A DNA stretch of 64,000 nucleotides from Streptomyces sp. CG1. Lineage in GTDB: Bacteria > Actinomycetota > Actinomycetes > Streptomycetales > Streptomycetaceae. Position 1 is the first letter of the stretch. Every line of letters starts with the position of its first letter. A model generated the notes under the pieces. It did no database searches, was not told where the DNA came from, and saw only the letters and a program-made list of their open reading frames with translations. Both the position numbers and the translations under genes were made by a program. This document shows, one piece after another, positions 50,568-59,023 of this stretch. The stretch spans positions 4,154,001-4,218,000 of the forward strand of contig NZ_CP163518.1 of assembly GCF_041080625.1 (NCBI RefSeq), written 5' to 3'.

Positions 50568-51911
50568 ATGGCGTCGGCAGCGGCGGCCGGGGCCCCACCG
50601 GGCCCCGCCGCACCCCGCGGTCGCAGGAGCGTGACCGGCACCCGAAAGACCGTGGCAGTGCTGTTCCTGCTGCCCGCCCTGGTGCTGCTCGGTGCGCTCG
50701 TGGTCTACCCGATCGGGTACTCGCTCATCCGCAGCTTCTACAACGCCTCCGGCGACGGTTTCGCCGGCGTCGACAACTACAGGATGCTCTTCACGGACGA
50801 CGGGATCCGCACCGCCCTGAAGAACAACGTCGTCTGGGTGGTGTTCGCACCCATGGTCTCCACCGCGCTCGGTCTGATCTTCGCGGTGCTGACCGAACGG
50901 GTGCGCTGGGGAACGGCGTTCAAGCTGGTCGTCTTCATGCCGATGGCGATCTCGATGCTGGCGGCCGGGATCATCTTCCGGCTGGTGTACGACCAGGATC
51001 CGCACAGGGGGGTCGCGAACGCGGTGTGGGTGGGCGTCCACGACACCTTCGCGCAGTCGTCGGCGTTCCCGAAGGCCCACCCGGGCCGTGAGTCGCCCCT
51101 CGTCGCGCAGAACGGCGGCTTCGTCACCAGGGCCACCGTGCACGTCGGTCAGACCGTCACCCTTCCCCTTGTCGGCGTCGCCCCCGAGCAGATGCCGGGC
51201 AGTGCGAAGCAGGCCGTGGCGGCCAGGCCGGAGCCGGGGAAGATCACCGGCACCACCTGGCAGGACTTCACGCGCGGCAAGGGCGTGGGACGGCTCGGCG
51301 TGCCCGATCCGTCCGAGCTGGGCTATGCCGGGATGCGGATCGAGGCGGTGAAGGACGGCAAGGTGGTCGACGCCACCAAGGCGGCCGACGACGGCACCTT
51401 CACGCTGCCCGCGTCCGCCGACGGGGCTCAACTGCGGCTTCCGGCAGGGAACTTCAGGGAGCCGTACAACGGTGTCGAGTGGCTCGGTCCGTCGCTGGTC
51501 ACCCCGGCGGTCATCGGGGCGTACGTATGGATGTGGGCCGGTTTCGCGATGGTGCTGATCGCGGCCGGGCTCGCGGGTGTGCCCCGGGAGCTGCTGGAGG
51601 CGGCGCGGGTGGACGGCGCGACCGAGTGGCAGGTGTTCCGCAAGGTCACCGTGCCGCTGCTCGCACCGGTCCTCGCGGTGGTCACCGTCACGCTGATGAT
51701 CAACGTGCTGAAGGTGTTCGACCTCGTCTACATCATCGCGCCGGGCTCCTCCCAGGCCGCCGCGAACGTGCTCGCCCTGGAGCTGTACCGCAAGGGCTTC
51801 GCGGAGGGCCAGCCGGGCGTCGCGAGCGCGATCGCGGTGCTGCTGCTGGTGCTGGTGGTTCCCGTGGTGCTGTTCAACATTCGTCGGCTGAGGCGGGAGG
51901 TGCGGCGATGA
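50568..51911 (+). CDS. ABC sugar permease with a large extracytoplasmic insertion
   Basis: The 447-residue MalF-like permease is longer than the usual 300. Helices 1-3 are normal (VAVLFLLPALVLLGALVVYPIGYSL onwards). After FRLVYDQDPHRGVANAVW comes an insertion of roughly 150 residues (about 150-300) with beta-rich text such as GGFVTRATVHVGQTVTLPLVG and KAADDGTFTLPASADGAQLRLPAGNFREPY. The remaining helices follow, with the EAA loop LLEAARVDGATEWQVFRKVTVPLLAP. The insertion faces outward by topology and may help dock the binding protein, like the P2 loop of E. coli MalF. ATG 50568 follows the lipoprotein by six bases. Confidence 0.9.
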   Translation: MASAAAAGAPPGPAAPRGRRSVTGTRKTVAVLFLLPALVLLGALVVYPIGYSLIRSFYNASGDGFAGVDNYRMLFTDDGIRTALKNNVVWVVFAPMVSTALGLIFAVLTERVRWGTAFKLVVFMPMAISMLAAGIIFRLVYDQDPHRGVANAVWVGVHDTFAQSSAFPKAHPGRESPLVAQNGGFVTRATVHVGQTVTLPLVGVAPEQMPGSAKQAVAARPEPGKITGTTWQDFTRGKGVGRLGVPDPSELGYAGMRIEAVKDGKVVDATKAADDGTFTLPASADGAQLRLPAGNFREPYNGVEWLGPSLVTPAVIGAYVWMWAGFAMVLIAAGLAGVPRELLEAARVDGATEWQVFRKVTVPLLAPVLAVVTVTLMINVLKVFDLVYIIAPGSSQAAANVLALELYRKGFAEGQPGVASAIAVLLLVLVVPVVLFNIRRLRREVRR

Positions 51912-52816
51912 CGGCGACCGCCGGGAGTGTCACGGAAGCCGGCCCCGTCCAGGCGGTGAAGGCGCGGCAGTCGCTCGGTGCGAAGATCGCCGAGAGGCTG
52001 GGCGGCGGTCTGGTCCGGGTGTTCCTGATCGTCGTGGGCCTGTTCTGGCTGGTGCCGACGGTCGGTCTGCTCATCTCCTCGCTGCGCTCGCCGGAGGACA
52101 TGAGCGCGAGCGGCTGGTGGAAGGTGTTCACCAAGCCCTCCCAACTGACCTTCGACAGCTATCAGAAGCTCCTCGAGAACGGCGACATCACCCACTCCCT
52201 CTGGAACACCGTGCTGATCACGGTCCCGGCGACCGTGCTGGTCGTCGTGGTCGGCTCGCTCGCGGGCTACGCGTTCGCGTGGATGGAGTTCCCGGGCCGG
52301 GACTGGTGGTTCCTGGGCGTGGTGAGCCTGCTGGTGGTGCCGGTGCAGGTGGCGCTGATCCCGATCGCCGAACTGTTCGGCAGGATCGGCCTGTTCGGGA
52401 CGATCCTCGGCGTGATCCTGTTCCACACCGGCTTCGGTCTGCCCTTCGCGGTGTTCCTGCTGCGGAACTTCTTCGCGGAGATCCCGCGCGAACTGCTGGA
52501 GGCGGCCCGGCTCGACGGCGCCGGTGAACTGCGGCTGTTCGCCCGGGTGGTGATGCCGCTCGGCGGGCCGGCCATCGCGAGCCTCGGCATCTTCCAGTTC
52601 CTGTGGGTGTGGAACGACATGCTGGTCGCGCTGGTGTTCACCAAGTCGGGCACCCAGCCGATCACGGTCGCGCTGCAGACGCAGGTACGGCAGTTCGGCA
52701 ACAACATCGACGTGCTGGCACCCGGCGCGTTCATCTCCATGGTGATCCCGCTGGCCGTGTTCTTCGCGTTCCAGCGGCAGTTCGTGTCGGGGGTGATGGC
52801 GGGCGCGGTCAAGTAG
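51908..52816 (+). CDS. ABC sugar permease (MalG-like)
   Basis: The 302-residue protein has six helices and the EAA coupling loop ELLEAARLDGAGELRLFARVVMPLGGPA. Between helices 1 and 2 is SSLRSPEDMSASGWWKVFTKPSQLTFDSYQKLL, the typical MalG external segment. Its ATG overlaps the stop of the first permease (ATGA). It forms the second half of the membrane channel. Confidence 0.92.
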   Translation: MTATAGSVTEAGPVQAVKARQSLGAKIAERLGGGLVRVFLIVVGLFWLVPTVGLLISSLRSPEDMSASGWWKVFTKPSQLTFDSYQKLLENGDITHSLWNTVLITVPATVLVVVVGSLAGYAFAWMEFPGRDWWFLGVVSLLVVPVQVALIPIAELFGRIGLFGTILGVILFHTGFGLPFAVFLLRNFFAEIPRELLEAARLDGAGELRLFARVVMPLGGPAIASLGIFQFLWVWNDMLVALVFTKSGTQPITVALQTQVRQFGNNIDVLAPGAFISMVIPLAVFFAFQRQFVSGVMAGAVK

Positions 52817-52845
52817 CCCGCGTACCCGTGTAACCCGTGTGCGGT

Positions 52846-52878
52846 ACGGCCCGTAGCCCGTATGGCCCTACGGGCCGT
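52846..52878 (+). terminator. Terminator of the sugar ABC operon
   Basis: ACGGCCCGTAG (52846-52856) and CTACGGGCCGT (52868-52878) form an 11-pair perfect stem with an 11-base loop, 30 bases past the second permease stop. Confidence 0.7.
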
Positions 52879-52946
52879 AACCAATTCACTCCATCGGCCG
52901 TTCCCGGTCAAAGTCCCCGCGCCGACCGACGACCCATGGATGTCCC

Positions 52947-55184
52947 TTGCCCAGGTTCAGTGTCATTGTCCCCGCGTACAAGGTCCAGGCGTATCTCTCC
53001 GAGTGCCTGGACTCGGTGCTCGGGCAGTCGTATCCCGATCTGGAACTCATCGCCGTGGACGACTGCTCCCCGGATGCCTGCGGCGCGATCATCGACGAGT
53101 ACGCGGCCCGTGACGCGCGCGTGCGGGCCGTGCACCTGGCCGCGAACCAGGGGCTCGGCCGGGCCAGGAACGCGGGGATGGCCGAGGCGAGGGGCGACTA
53201 TCTGGTCTTCCTGGACAGCGACGACACGCTCACCCCGGACGCGCTGCACGCGATCGCCGACCGGATCAAGGAGTCCGGCGAGCCGGACGTCCTGATGTAC
53301 GACTACGCGCGCACGTACTGGGACGGCCGGAAGGTGCGCAACCATCTCGCCGCCCAGCTGACCGAGCAGGGCTTGGCGCCGTTCCGGCTGGAGGACCGGC
53401 CGGGGCTGCTCGGTGTGCTGATGGTGGCGTGGAACAAGGCCTACCGGCGGGAGTTCGTCGAGGAGCACGGCTTCGTCTTCCCGCCGGGCTACTACGAGGA
53501 CACCCCCTGGACCTTCCCGGTGCTGATGACGGCGGGGTCGATCGCCACCCTGGACCGGGTGTGCGTGCACTACCGGCAGCGCCGGCAGGGCAGCATCCTC
53601 GGCAGCACCAGCCCTCAGCACTTCGATCTGTTCGAGCAGTACGACCGGGTGTTCACGTATGTCGAGCAGCACCCCGGACTGGCGCGGTGGCGGCCGGAGC
53701 TGTTCCGCGTCATGGTCGACCACTGTGTGACGGTGTTCGCCAGGCCGGGCCGGCTGCCGCGCGGGAGCCACGGCGAGTTCCTGCGCCGGGCCCGCGCCCA
53801 CTACCGCCGCTACCGTGTCCCGGGAACCCGGATGCGGCGGCGGAACATCCTGATCCGCTTCGGCCTGCACCGCACCTTCCGAGCGCTCCAGCTGACCTCG
53901 GCCGTGCGCCGGCGCACGCTGAAGGCAGTGGTGAAGCTGGCCCGCGCCGTGCGCGCCGGCGCGCTGCGGCTGCACTACCGGATCCAGCTGCGGCTGCCCG
54001 TCCGCGCCGACCGGGCGGTGTTCACCGCCGGCGCGGGCCGCGGCCACAGCGGCGATCCGGGCGCCCTGGAGGAGGCGTTCCGCACCCATGCCCCGCATGT
54101 GCGGACCGCGTGGATCGCCCGCCCCGAACACCAGCACACGGTCCCGCCCGGCCCGCGCCGGCTGCGGCCCGGCACCGCCGCCTACTGGACGGCGCTGGCC
54201 CGCTCCAAGTACCTGGTCACCGACGACATGCTGGACCGGCGGCTGCGCAAGCGGCGCGAGCAGATCGTGATCCAGACCCGGCAGGGCACCCCGCTCAAGC
54301 ACATGGGCCTGGACCTGCAGGAACGCCCGGCGGCGGCCCGCGGCACCGACTTCGCGGAGCTGCTGCGCGGTGTCGACCAGTGGGACCTCGTCCTGTCCGG
54401 CAACCGGCACTCGACCCTGACCTGGGAGCGGGTCTTCCCCGGCCGCTACACGACACTGGAGTACGGCGCCCCGCGCAACGACGCGTTCCAGCGGGCGACC
54501 CCGGCGGACGTGGCCCGGCTGCGCGGGCTGCTGGGCATCCCCGAGGGCGCGGTCGCGATCCTGTACGCGCCGACCTTCCGCGATCATCAGCACACCCAGC
54601 ACCCGCTGCTGGACCTGGACCGGATCGCGCGCCGTCTCGGCCCGCGCTTCGTGATCCTGGCCCGCCCCCACCCCACCCGCGGCGGTCCGCTCGGCACGGG
54701 CACCCGGGTCATCGACGTGGGCGGCCAGCCGAGCGTGGAGTCCCTCTGTCTGGCCTCGGACGCCCTGCTCACCGACTATTCGTCGCTCATGTTCGACTAC
54801 GCAGGCCTGGACCGGCCGATCGTGGTGCACACCGCCGACTGGCAGGCCTACCGGGCCTCCCGCGGGGCCTACTTCGACCTGCGCGCCTTCCCGCCGGGCG
54901 CGGTCGCGCGCACCGAGGACGAGCTGATCGACATCTTCGCGACCGGCCACTGGCGCGGCTCGCGCTCGGCGCAGCTGCGGGCGGCGTTCCGGGAGCGGTT
55001 CTGCCCGTACGACGACGGACGCGCCGCCGAGCGGGTCGTACGGCATGTGGTGCTGGGCGACCACGGTCTGCCGTCGGTGGTACCGGTCGAGGAGCGCACC
55101 CCGGCGCCGTCGGCCTGCGCGCGCTCTCCGCTGGCCACCGTGCCGCGACCTTCCGGTTCCTTCCCCGTCACCGAGAGGCGGTGA
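52947..55184 (+). CDS. GT2 glycosyltransferase fused to CDP-glycerol glycerophosphotransferase (TagF-like)
   Basis: The protein has 745 residues. Residues 1-230 form a GT-A family 2 domain: FSVIVPAYKVQAYLSECLDSVLGQSYPDLELIAVDDCSPD and VFLDSDDTL (DxD). Residues about 370-715 match the TagF/TagB domain: YGAPRNDAFQ, VAILYAPTFRD, ILARPHPTRGG, VESLCLASDALLTDYSSLMFDYAGLDRPIVVHTADWQAY and the C-terminal YDDGRAAERVV. It should build a teichoic-acid-like glycerol- or sugar-phosphate polymer at the inner membrane face. TTG 52947 is taken as the start because the paralogue at 55322 starts in the same way at ATG (MSRFSVIVPA against MPRFSVIVPA). Confidence 0.87.
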   Translation: MPRFSVIVPAYKVQAYLSECLDSVLGQSYPDLELIAVDDCSPDACGAIIDEYAARDARVRAVHLAANQGLGRARNAGMAEARGDYLVFLDSDDTLTPDALHAIADRIKESGEPDVLMYDYARTYWDGRKVRNHLAAQLTEQGLAPFRLEDRPGLLGVLMVAWNKAYRREFVEEHGFVFPPGYYEDTPWTFPVLMTAGSIATLDRVCVHYRQRRQGSILGSTSPQHFDLFEQYDRVFTYVEQHPGLARWRPELFRVMVDHCVTVFARPGRLPRGSHGEFLRRARAHYRRYRVPGTRMRRRNILIRFGLHRTFRALQLTSAVRRRTLKAVVKLARAVRAGALRLHYRIQLRLPVRADRAVFTAGAGRGHSGDPGALEEAFRTHAPHVRTAWIARPEHQHTVPPGPRRLRPGTAAYWTALARSKYLVTDDMLDRRLRKRREQIVIQTRQGTPLKHMGLDLQERPAAARGTDFAELLRGVDQWDLVLSGNRHSTLTWERVFPGRYTTLEYGAPRNDAFQRATPADVARLRGLLGIPEGAVAILYAPTFRDHQHTQHPLLDLDRIARRLGPRFVILARPHPTRGGPLGTGTRVIDVGGQPSVESLCLASDALLTDYSSLMFDYAGLDRPIVVHTADWQAYRASRGAYFDLRAFPPGAVARTEDELIDIFATGHWRGSRSAQLRAAFRERFCPYDDGRAAERVVRHVVLGDHGLPSVVPVEERTPAPSACARSPLATVPRPSGSFPVTERR

Positions 55185-55321
55185 ACACCGTTGTTCTCTC
55201 CGGAAGTCCCCCTGCCCCTCGGCTCGACGCGGCCCACTCCGAGCCGGCCGTCCACCTGGCGTCCGGCGGGACGGCCCGGTCGCGTGCCCGGCCGGGTACG
55301 CAGGACGACAGAGGGTACGAA

Positions 55322-56206
55322 ATGTCCCGCTTCAGCGTTATCGTCCCCGCGCAGAGGGTGGCCGCCCGGCTGTCCCTGGCGCTGGACTCGGTTCTCGGCC
55401 AGTCCTTCGGCGATCTGCAGCTGATCCCGGTCTGCGACGCCCCCGACTCCCCGGCCGCCGCGGTGGCCGCCGGATTCGTGGAGCGCGCCTACCCGGCCCG
55501 CTACACCTCGCTGGACTACGGCTACCCGCGCAACGACGTCTTCTACTCGGCCACGGCCGCCGACGTCCGCGCCGCCCGTGAACGCCTCGGCATCCCGCGC
55601 GGCAAGACGGCCGTCCTGTACGCCCCGACCCACCGCGACTACGAGGCCGGCTTCACTCCGCGGCTGGACCTCGCCGAACTCGCCGACCGGCTCGGCGACA
55701 ACACGGTCCTGCTGGTGCGCGCCCACTACTTCTACGGCGGCGCGGCCTCCCCGCTGACCGGACTGCGCCGCTCCGGCCGGATCATCGACGTCTCCTCCTA
55801 CGACCCCGTCGAGGAGCTGTGCCTGGCCGCCGACGCGCTGGTCACCGACTACTCGTCGATCATGTTCGACTACGCGAACCCGGACCGGCCGATCGTGGTG
55901 CACACCGACGACTGACCCGCGTTCACCGCGGGCCGGGGCGCCTCCGTCGACATCACCGCCGAGGCGCCGGGCCATGTCGCGTACTCCTACCGGGAGTTGG
56001 CCTGGCTGTACGCCTCGGGGTGCCGGCGGGACGAGGAGTCGGCACGGCCGCGGGCCGGCTTCCGGGCCCGGTACTGCGAGTTCGACGACGGCCGGGCCGC
56101 CGAGCGGGTCGTACGGACGCTGCTGCGGGGCGAGCCGATGCCGGAGCCGGGCGCGGTACGGATCCCGGAGCAGGCGGCCGAGCGGGATGCCCTGACGCCG
56201 GCGTAG
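55322..56206 (+). pseudogene. Broken TagF-like paralogue: internal deletion plus in-frame TGA
   Basis: The frame opens MSRFSVIVPAQRVAARLSL and LDSVLGQSFGDLQL like the preceding gene, but after about 55 residues it jumps to the TagF domain (YPARYTSLDYGYPRNDVFY), so most of the GT2 domain and linker (roughly 430 residues) is missing. It then matches well (TAVLYAPTHRDYE, EELCLAADALVTDYSSIMFDYANPDRPIVVHTDD) and meets TGA at 55913-55915. The neighbour has Trp there (HTADWQAY). The same frame continues for 96 codons with good bias and ends in the family C-terminus YCEFDDGRAAERVVRTLL before TAG 56204-56206. A short product stopping at 55915 remains possible. Confidence 0.85.
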
Positions 56207-56215
56207 GGAGGTACA

Positions 56216-56254
56216 CCGAGGGGGCTGGTGCAGGCGTGGCACCAGCCCCCTCGG
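56216..56254. terminator. Bidirectional terminator
   Basis: A 16-pair perfect stem (56216-56231 with 56239-56254) and loop AGGCGTG lie between the TagF pseudogene and the convergent ohr gene. Confidence 0.88.
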
Positions 56255-56264
56255 CATGCGCGGG

Positions 56265-56678
56265 TTACTCGATGACGAGGTCGACGTCGATGTTGCCGCG
56301 GGTGGCGTTGGAGTAGGGGCAGACCTGGTGGGCGGTCTCGACCAGCTTGCGGCCGGTCTCCTGGTCCACGGTGTCGGGCAGCTCGACGCGGAGCGTCACC
56401 TTCAGCCCGAAGCCCTCGCCCTGCTTGCCGATGCCGACCTCGGCGGTCACCGCCGCGTCGCTGACGTCCACCTTCGCCTGCCGGCCGACGAGGCCGAGGG
56501 CACTGCCGAAGCAGGCGGCGTAACCGGCGGCGAAGAGCTGCTCGGGGTTAGTGCCCTCGCCGTTGCCGCCCAGCTCCACCGGCGGGGCCAGCTTCAGGTC
56601 GATCTTGCCGTCGGAGGAGATGGCGCGGCCGTCCCGGCCGTGGGTGGCGGTGGCGACTGCGGTGTAGAGCGCGTCCAT
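56265..56678 (-). CDS. ohr: Organic hydroperoxide resistance protein Ohr
   Basis: The 137-residue OsmC/Ohr protein has two redox cysteines in conserved contexts: FAAGYAACFGSALGLV (peroxidatic) and VCPYSNATRGNIDVDL (resolving). These mark it as Ohr rather than OsmC. It reduces organic hydroperoxides, mainly fatty-acid peroxides, in the cytosol using lipoylated proteins. ATG 56678 gives MDALYTAVATATHGRDG, the standard start. It is divergent from its regulator gene across a 118-base region with palindromes. Confidence 0.95.
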   Translation of the reverse strand: MDALYTAVATATHGRDGRAISSDGKIDLKLAPPVELGGNGEGTNPEQLFAAGYAACFGSALGLVGRQAKVDVSDAAVTAEVGIGKQGEGFGLKVTLRVELPDTVDQETGRKLVETAHQVCPYSNATRGNIDVDLVIE

Positions 56679-56744
56679 GGTGACCCGTCCTTCTCGATGT
56701 TCTCGATGCGGTGTCCGTTGCGGGCTTGCGAGTACAAGTAGAGC

Positions 56745-56765
56745 ACACAATTTAGTTGTGTACAA
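56745..56765. promoter_or_regulatory. OhrR operator candidate
   Basis: ACACAA-TTTAG-TTGTGT (56745-56761) is a perfect 6+5+6 inverted repeat, overlapping TTGTGTACAA (56756-56765), another palindrome. It is AT-rich, unlike its surroundings, and sits in the shared ohr/ohrR promoter, like known OhrR sites of the ACAATT/AATTGT type. Confidence 0.75.
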
Positions 56766-56796
56766 TTTAATGGACCGCAAGAGCTACCCTGGACCC

Positions 56797-57321
56797 ATGA
56801 CCGCCTCGCCCACCTCCTCCGCTGACACCGACTGGCTCCGCCTGGACAGCCAGATCTGCTTCTCGCTGCACGCCGCTTCCCGTGCCTTCAACGGTGTCTA
56901 CCGCGTGATCCTCAAGGACCTCGGGCTCACCTACCCGCAGTACCTGCTGATGCTGGTGCTGTGGGAACAGGACGAGCTGCCCGTCAAGACGCTCGGCGAG
57001 CATCTGCGGCTCGACTCCGGCACGCTGTCCCCGCTGGTCAAGCGGCTGGAGGGGGCGGGTCTGGTACGCCGGGAGCGCAGCGCGCAGGACGAGCGCTCGG
57101 TGCGGGTCCGGCTCACCGAGGAGGGCGCGGCGCTGCGCGAGCGGGCCCTTCAGGTGCCGCGCCGCATCATGGGCGCGACCGGCTTCGACCTGGAGGAGAT
57201 CGCCGACCTGCGCGAACGCCTCGACCGGCTCACGACGGCACTGGACGCGGCGGCGGTGGCGGAAGCGGGACGCGAGGCGGGCCGGCCGACGCGGGAGCTG
57301 GACGCGCGGGCAGGGGATTGA
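56797..57321 (+). CDS. ohrR: MarR-family organic peroxide sensor
   Basis: The 174-residue MarR protein has the reactive Cys near the N-terminus, LDSQICFSLHAASRAF, the OhrR signature. Tyr partners follow in FNGVYRVILKDLGLTYPQYLLMLVLWEQ, then the winged helix LGEHLRLDSGTLSPLVKRLEGAGLVRRERSAQDERSVRVRLTEEG. Oxidation of the Cys by organic peroxide releases it from the ohr promoter. ATG 56797 is the likely start; ATG 56770 lies in the operator region and is less likely. It is divergent from ohr. Confidence 0.93.
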   Translation: MTASPTSSADTDWLRLDSQICFSLHAASRAFNGVYRVILKDLGLTYPQYLLMLVLWEQDELPVKTLGEHLRLDSGTLSPLVKRLEGAGLVRRERSAQDERSVRVRLTEEGAALRERALQVPRRIMGATGFDLEEIADLRERLDRLTTALDAAAVAEAGREAGRPTRELDARAGD

Positions 57322-57343
57322 CGGCGCGCGGACCGGTGAGGGG

Positions 57344-58930
57344 TCAATCGACGGGAAGTGGATCGACGGGGAGTGGACTGCGGACGTACAGCCGTACGGC
57401 CGTCCCGTCCCGCAGGACCGGCTCCTGCCCGGTGAAATCCCGGTTCAGCACGGCGAGTTTGGCCCGCTCGACCGGGTTGCGCGGGGTCCCGTGCCCGGCG
57501 AGCAGATCATGGTCCGCCACGACCCACACCCGGTCCAGCCGCGCCAGCCGCCGCCGCACCTCACGCGGCCCGGCCTCGCGCCCGTACAGCGTCCCCGACT
57601 CGGCCGGCCCCGCCACCAGCGCCACATCCCGCACCCCGCGGAACGCCCGTGGATAGGCGAGGGCCACATTCCGCACATCCTCCGGCAGAAACACCACCGC
57701 GTCCCCACCCCCCAACTCCCGCCCCACCACCCGCGAAACGGCCCCCAGATCATCGGCCCGGCTCCCGGGGTCCCGGTCGGCCCGGAGAAGCGGCAGCTGA
57801 TGAAGAAAGCCGAGCGCGACGGCGAGAACACCGGCGAGGGTGACGAGAGGGGACTGCGGGAGGAGGTGTGACTGGGAGTGCAACCGGGGGTGCAACCGGG
57901 AGTGCCCTTCACGGCCACCGGAGCACAGCCGCCCCACCACCCCCGCCACCCGCTCAGCCCCCGCGGCCACCACCAACGGCGCCCCGCTCAACGCGTACAG
58001 CACATACCGGTCGACATACAGCGGCGAGACCTGGGACGCCAGCATCAACACCGCAGGGGGGACCACCGTCAACGGCACCCCCACCCCCACAAGGGTGACT
58101 TCCCCCCGCCGCCCCACCAACCCCGCCAGCCCCACCAAGGCGAGCCCCAGACACACCTCGTACACCCCACCCGCAGGCCCGAGAAACCCCCGCAACAGCC
58201 CTTCGGCCGTATCCGCCGTAGGCCTCCGCAGCCACGCCACCTGCGCCGCCTGCCCCCGCGACACGAGCACCATCGGCAGCAGCGAGACCACGACCCCGCC
58301 CGCCGCGCACCCCCAGCCCCGCCACGCCCTCCCCACCCGAGCAAGCGCCAGCGACCCCGCGTGGGCGCACAGCAGCAGCACCGCGAACTCGTGCAGCCAG
58401 CAGGTGAGGCCGAGGACCGCGCCGTACGCCCACCAGTCCCGCCGGGAACCCCCCTGCACAGCCCGTACGAACAGCAGCGTCGCACCGGTGGCCCCGGCCG
58501 CGACCAGGGCGTACGAGCGGCCCTCCTGCGCATAGTGGCCGGCCATCGGTGCACCGGCGTAGAGCAGTCCGGCCCACAGCCCGACGCGCGGCCGGGCCAG
58601 CCGGGTGCCGAGCGCCGCCACCAGCCCGGCCGTCACCGCCGCCGCGCACACCGACGGCAGCCGCAGCACGACCTCGCCGGGGTGGACGGCGAGGACGGCG
58701 TGCATGAGGAGGTAGTACAGACCGTGCACGGCGTCCACGTCGTGCAGCAGCAGCCAGATCTGCGGCACCGTTCGCCGCCCGACCTGGAAACTGACGGCTT
58801 CGTCGCGCCACATCCCGTCCCGGTCGAGCCCCCAGAGCCCGACCGCGAGCATCGCCCCACCGGCCGGTACGACGGCTGTGGCTGCAGCTACCCTGTGCGG
58901 CTGCGGTTTCCGAGGAAGCCCGACGTTCAC
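57344..58930 (-). CDS. Polytopic glycosyltransferase, GT39/GT83-like
   Basis: The 528-residue protein has about 10-12 helices. The first external loop carries LDRDGMWRDEAVSFQVGRRTVPQIWLLLHDVDAVHGLYYLLMH, with the acidic DE pair and the His of lipid-linked-sugar mannosyl- or arabinosyl-type transferases. A C-terminal soluble domain (about 420-528) follows, with WVVADHDLL. It uses polyprenyl-phosphate sugars outside the membrane. Start GTG 58930 gives MNVGLPRKPQP; GTG 58933 is equal. The last codons show a tandem repeat (LPVDPLPVD). It lies among surface-polymer genes, divergent from a GT87-type gene. Confidence 0.8.
   Translation of the reverse strand: MNVGLPRKPQPHRVAAATAVVPAGGAMLAVGLWGLDRDGMWRDEAVSFQVGRRTVPQIWLLLHDVDAVHGLYYLLMHAVLAVHPGEVVLRLPSVCAAAVTAGLVAALGTRLARPRVGLWAGLLYAGAPMAGHYAQEGRSYALVAAGATGATLLFVRAVQGGSRRDWWAYGAVLGLTCWLHEFAVLLLCAHAGSLALARVGRAWRGWGCAAGGVVVSLLPMVLVSRGQAAQVAWLRRPTADTAEGLLRGFLGPAGGVYEVCLGLALVGLAGLVGRRGEVTLVGVGVPLTVVPPAVLMLASQVSPLYVDRYVLYALSGAPLVVAAGAERVAGVVGRLCSGGREGHSRLHPRLHSQSHLLPQSPLVTLAGVLAVALGFLHQLPLLRADRDPGSRADDLGAVSRVVGRELGGGDAVVFLPEDVRNVALAYPRAFRGVRDVALVAGPAESGTLYGREAGPREVRRRLARLDRVWVVADHDLLAGHGTPRNPVERAKLAVLNRDFTGQEPVLRDGTAVRLYVRSPLPVDPLPVD
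57348..57377 (-). repeat. 15-bp tandem repeat at the 3' end of the GT39-like gene
   Basis: TCGACGGGAAGTGGA (57348-57362) and TCGACGGGGAGTGGA (57363-57377) differ at one base. In frame they encode the doubled C-terminus PLPVD-PLPVD ahead of the stop. Confidence 0.9.
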
Positions 58931-59023
58931 CACGGCCCGTTCTTTTACGATTAACCATCTTTTAACGGTTATTACGGCGTATCGAAATCGATACACCATC
59001 CGCGCCGCTTAGGCTCCCATGCG
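58931..59023. promoter_or_regulatory. AT-rich divergent promoter region
   Basis: The stretch between the two membrane glycosyltransferase genes contains TTAACCATCTTTTAACGG and the palindrome ATCGATTTCGAT/ATCGAAATCGAT, and is far more AT-rich than the rest of the window. It must carry both promoters. Similar TTAAC/ATTAC words recur at 60287-60334. Confidence 0.5.

Noticed and set aside
48990..51431. 813-codon minus-strand frame across the sugar ABC genes
   Set aside because: It is the shadow of the plus-strand lipoprotein and permease genes; composition is Arg/Gly/His-rich and no motif is present.
55913..55915. TGA as selenocysteine or reassigned Trp codon
   Set aside because: The matching residue in the paralogue is Trp, no SECIS-like hairpin is obvious, and Streptomyces uses TGA as a stop throughout the window. 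A nonsense mutation is simpler.
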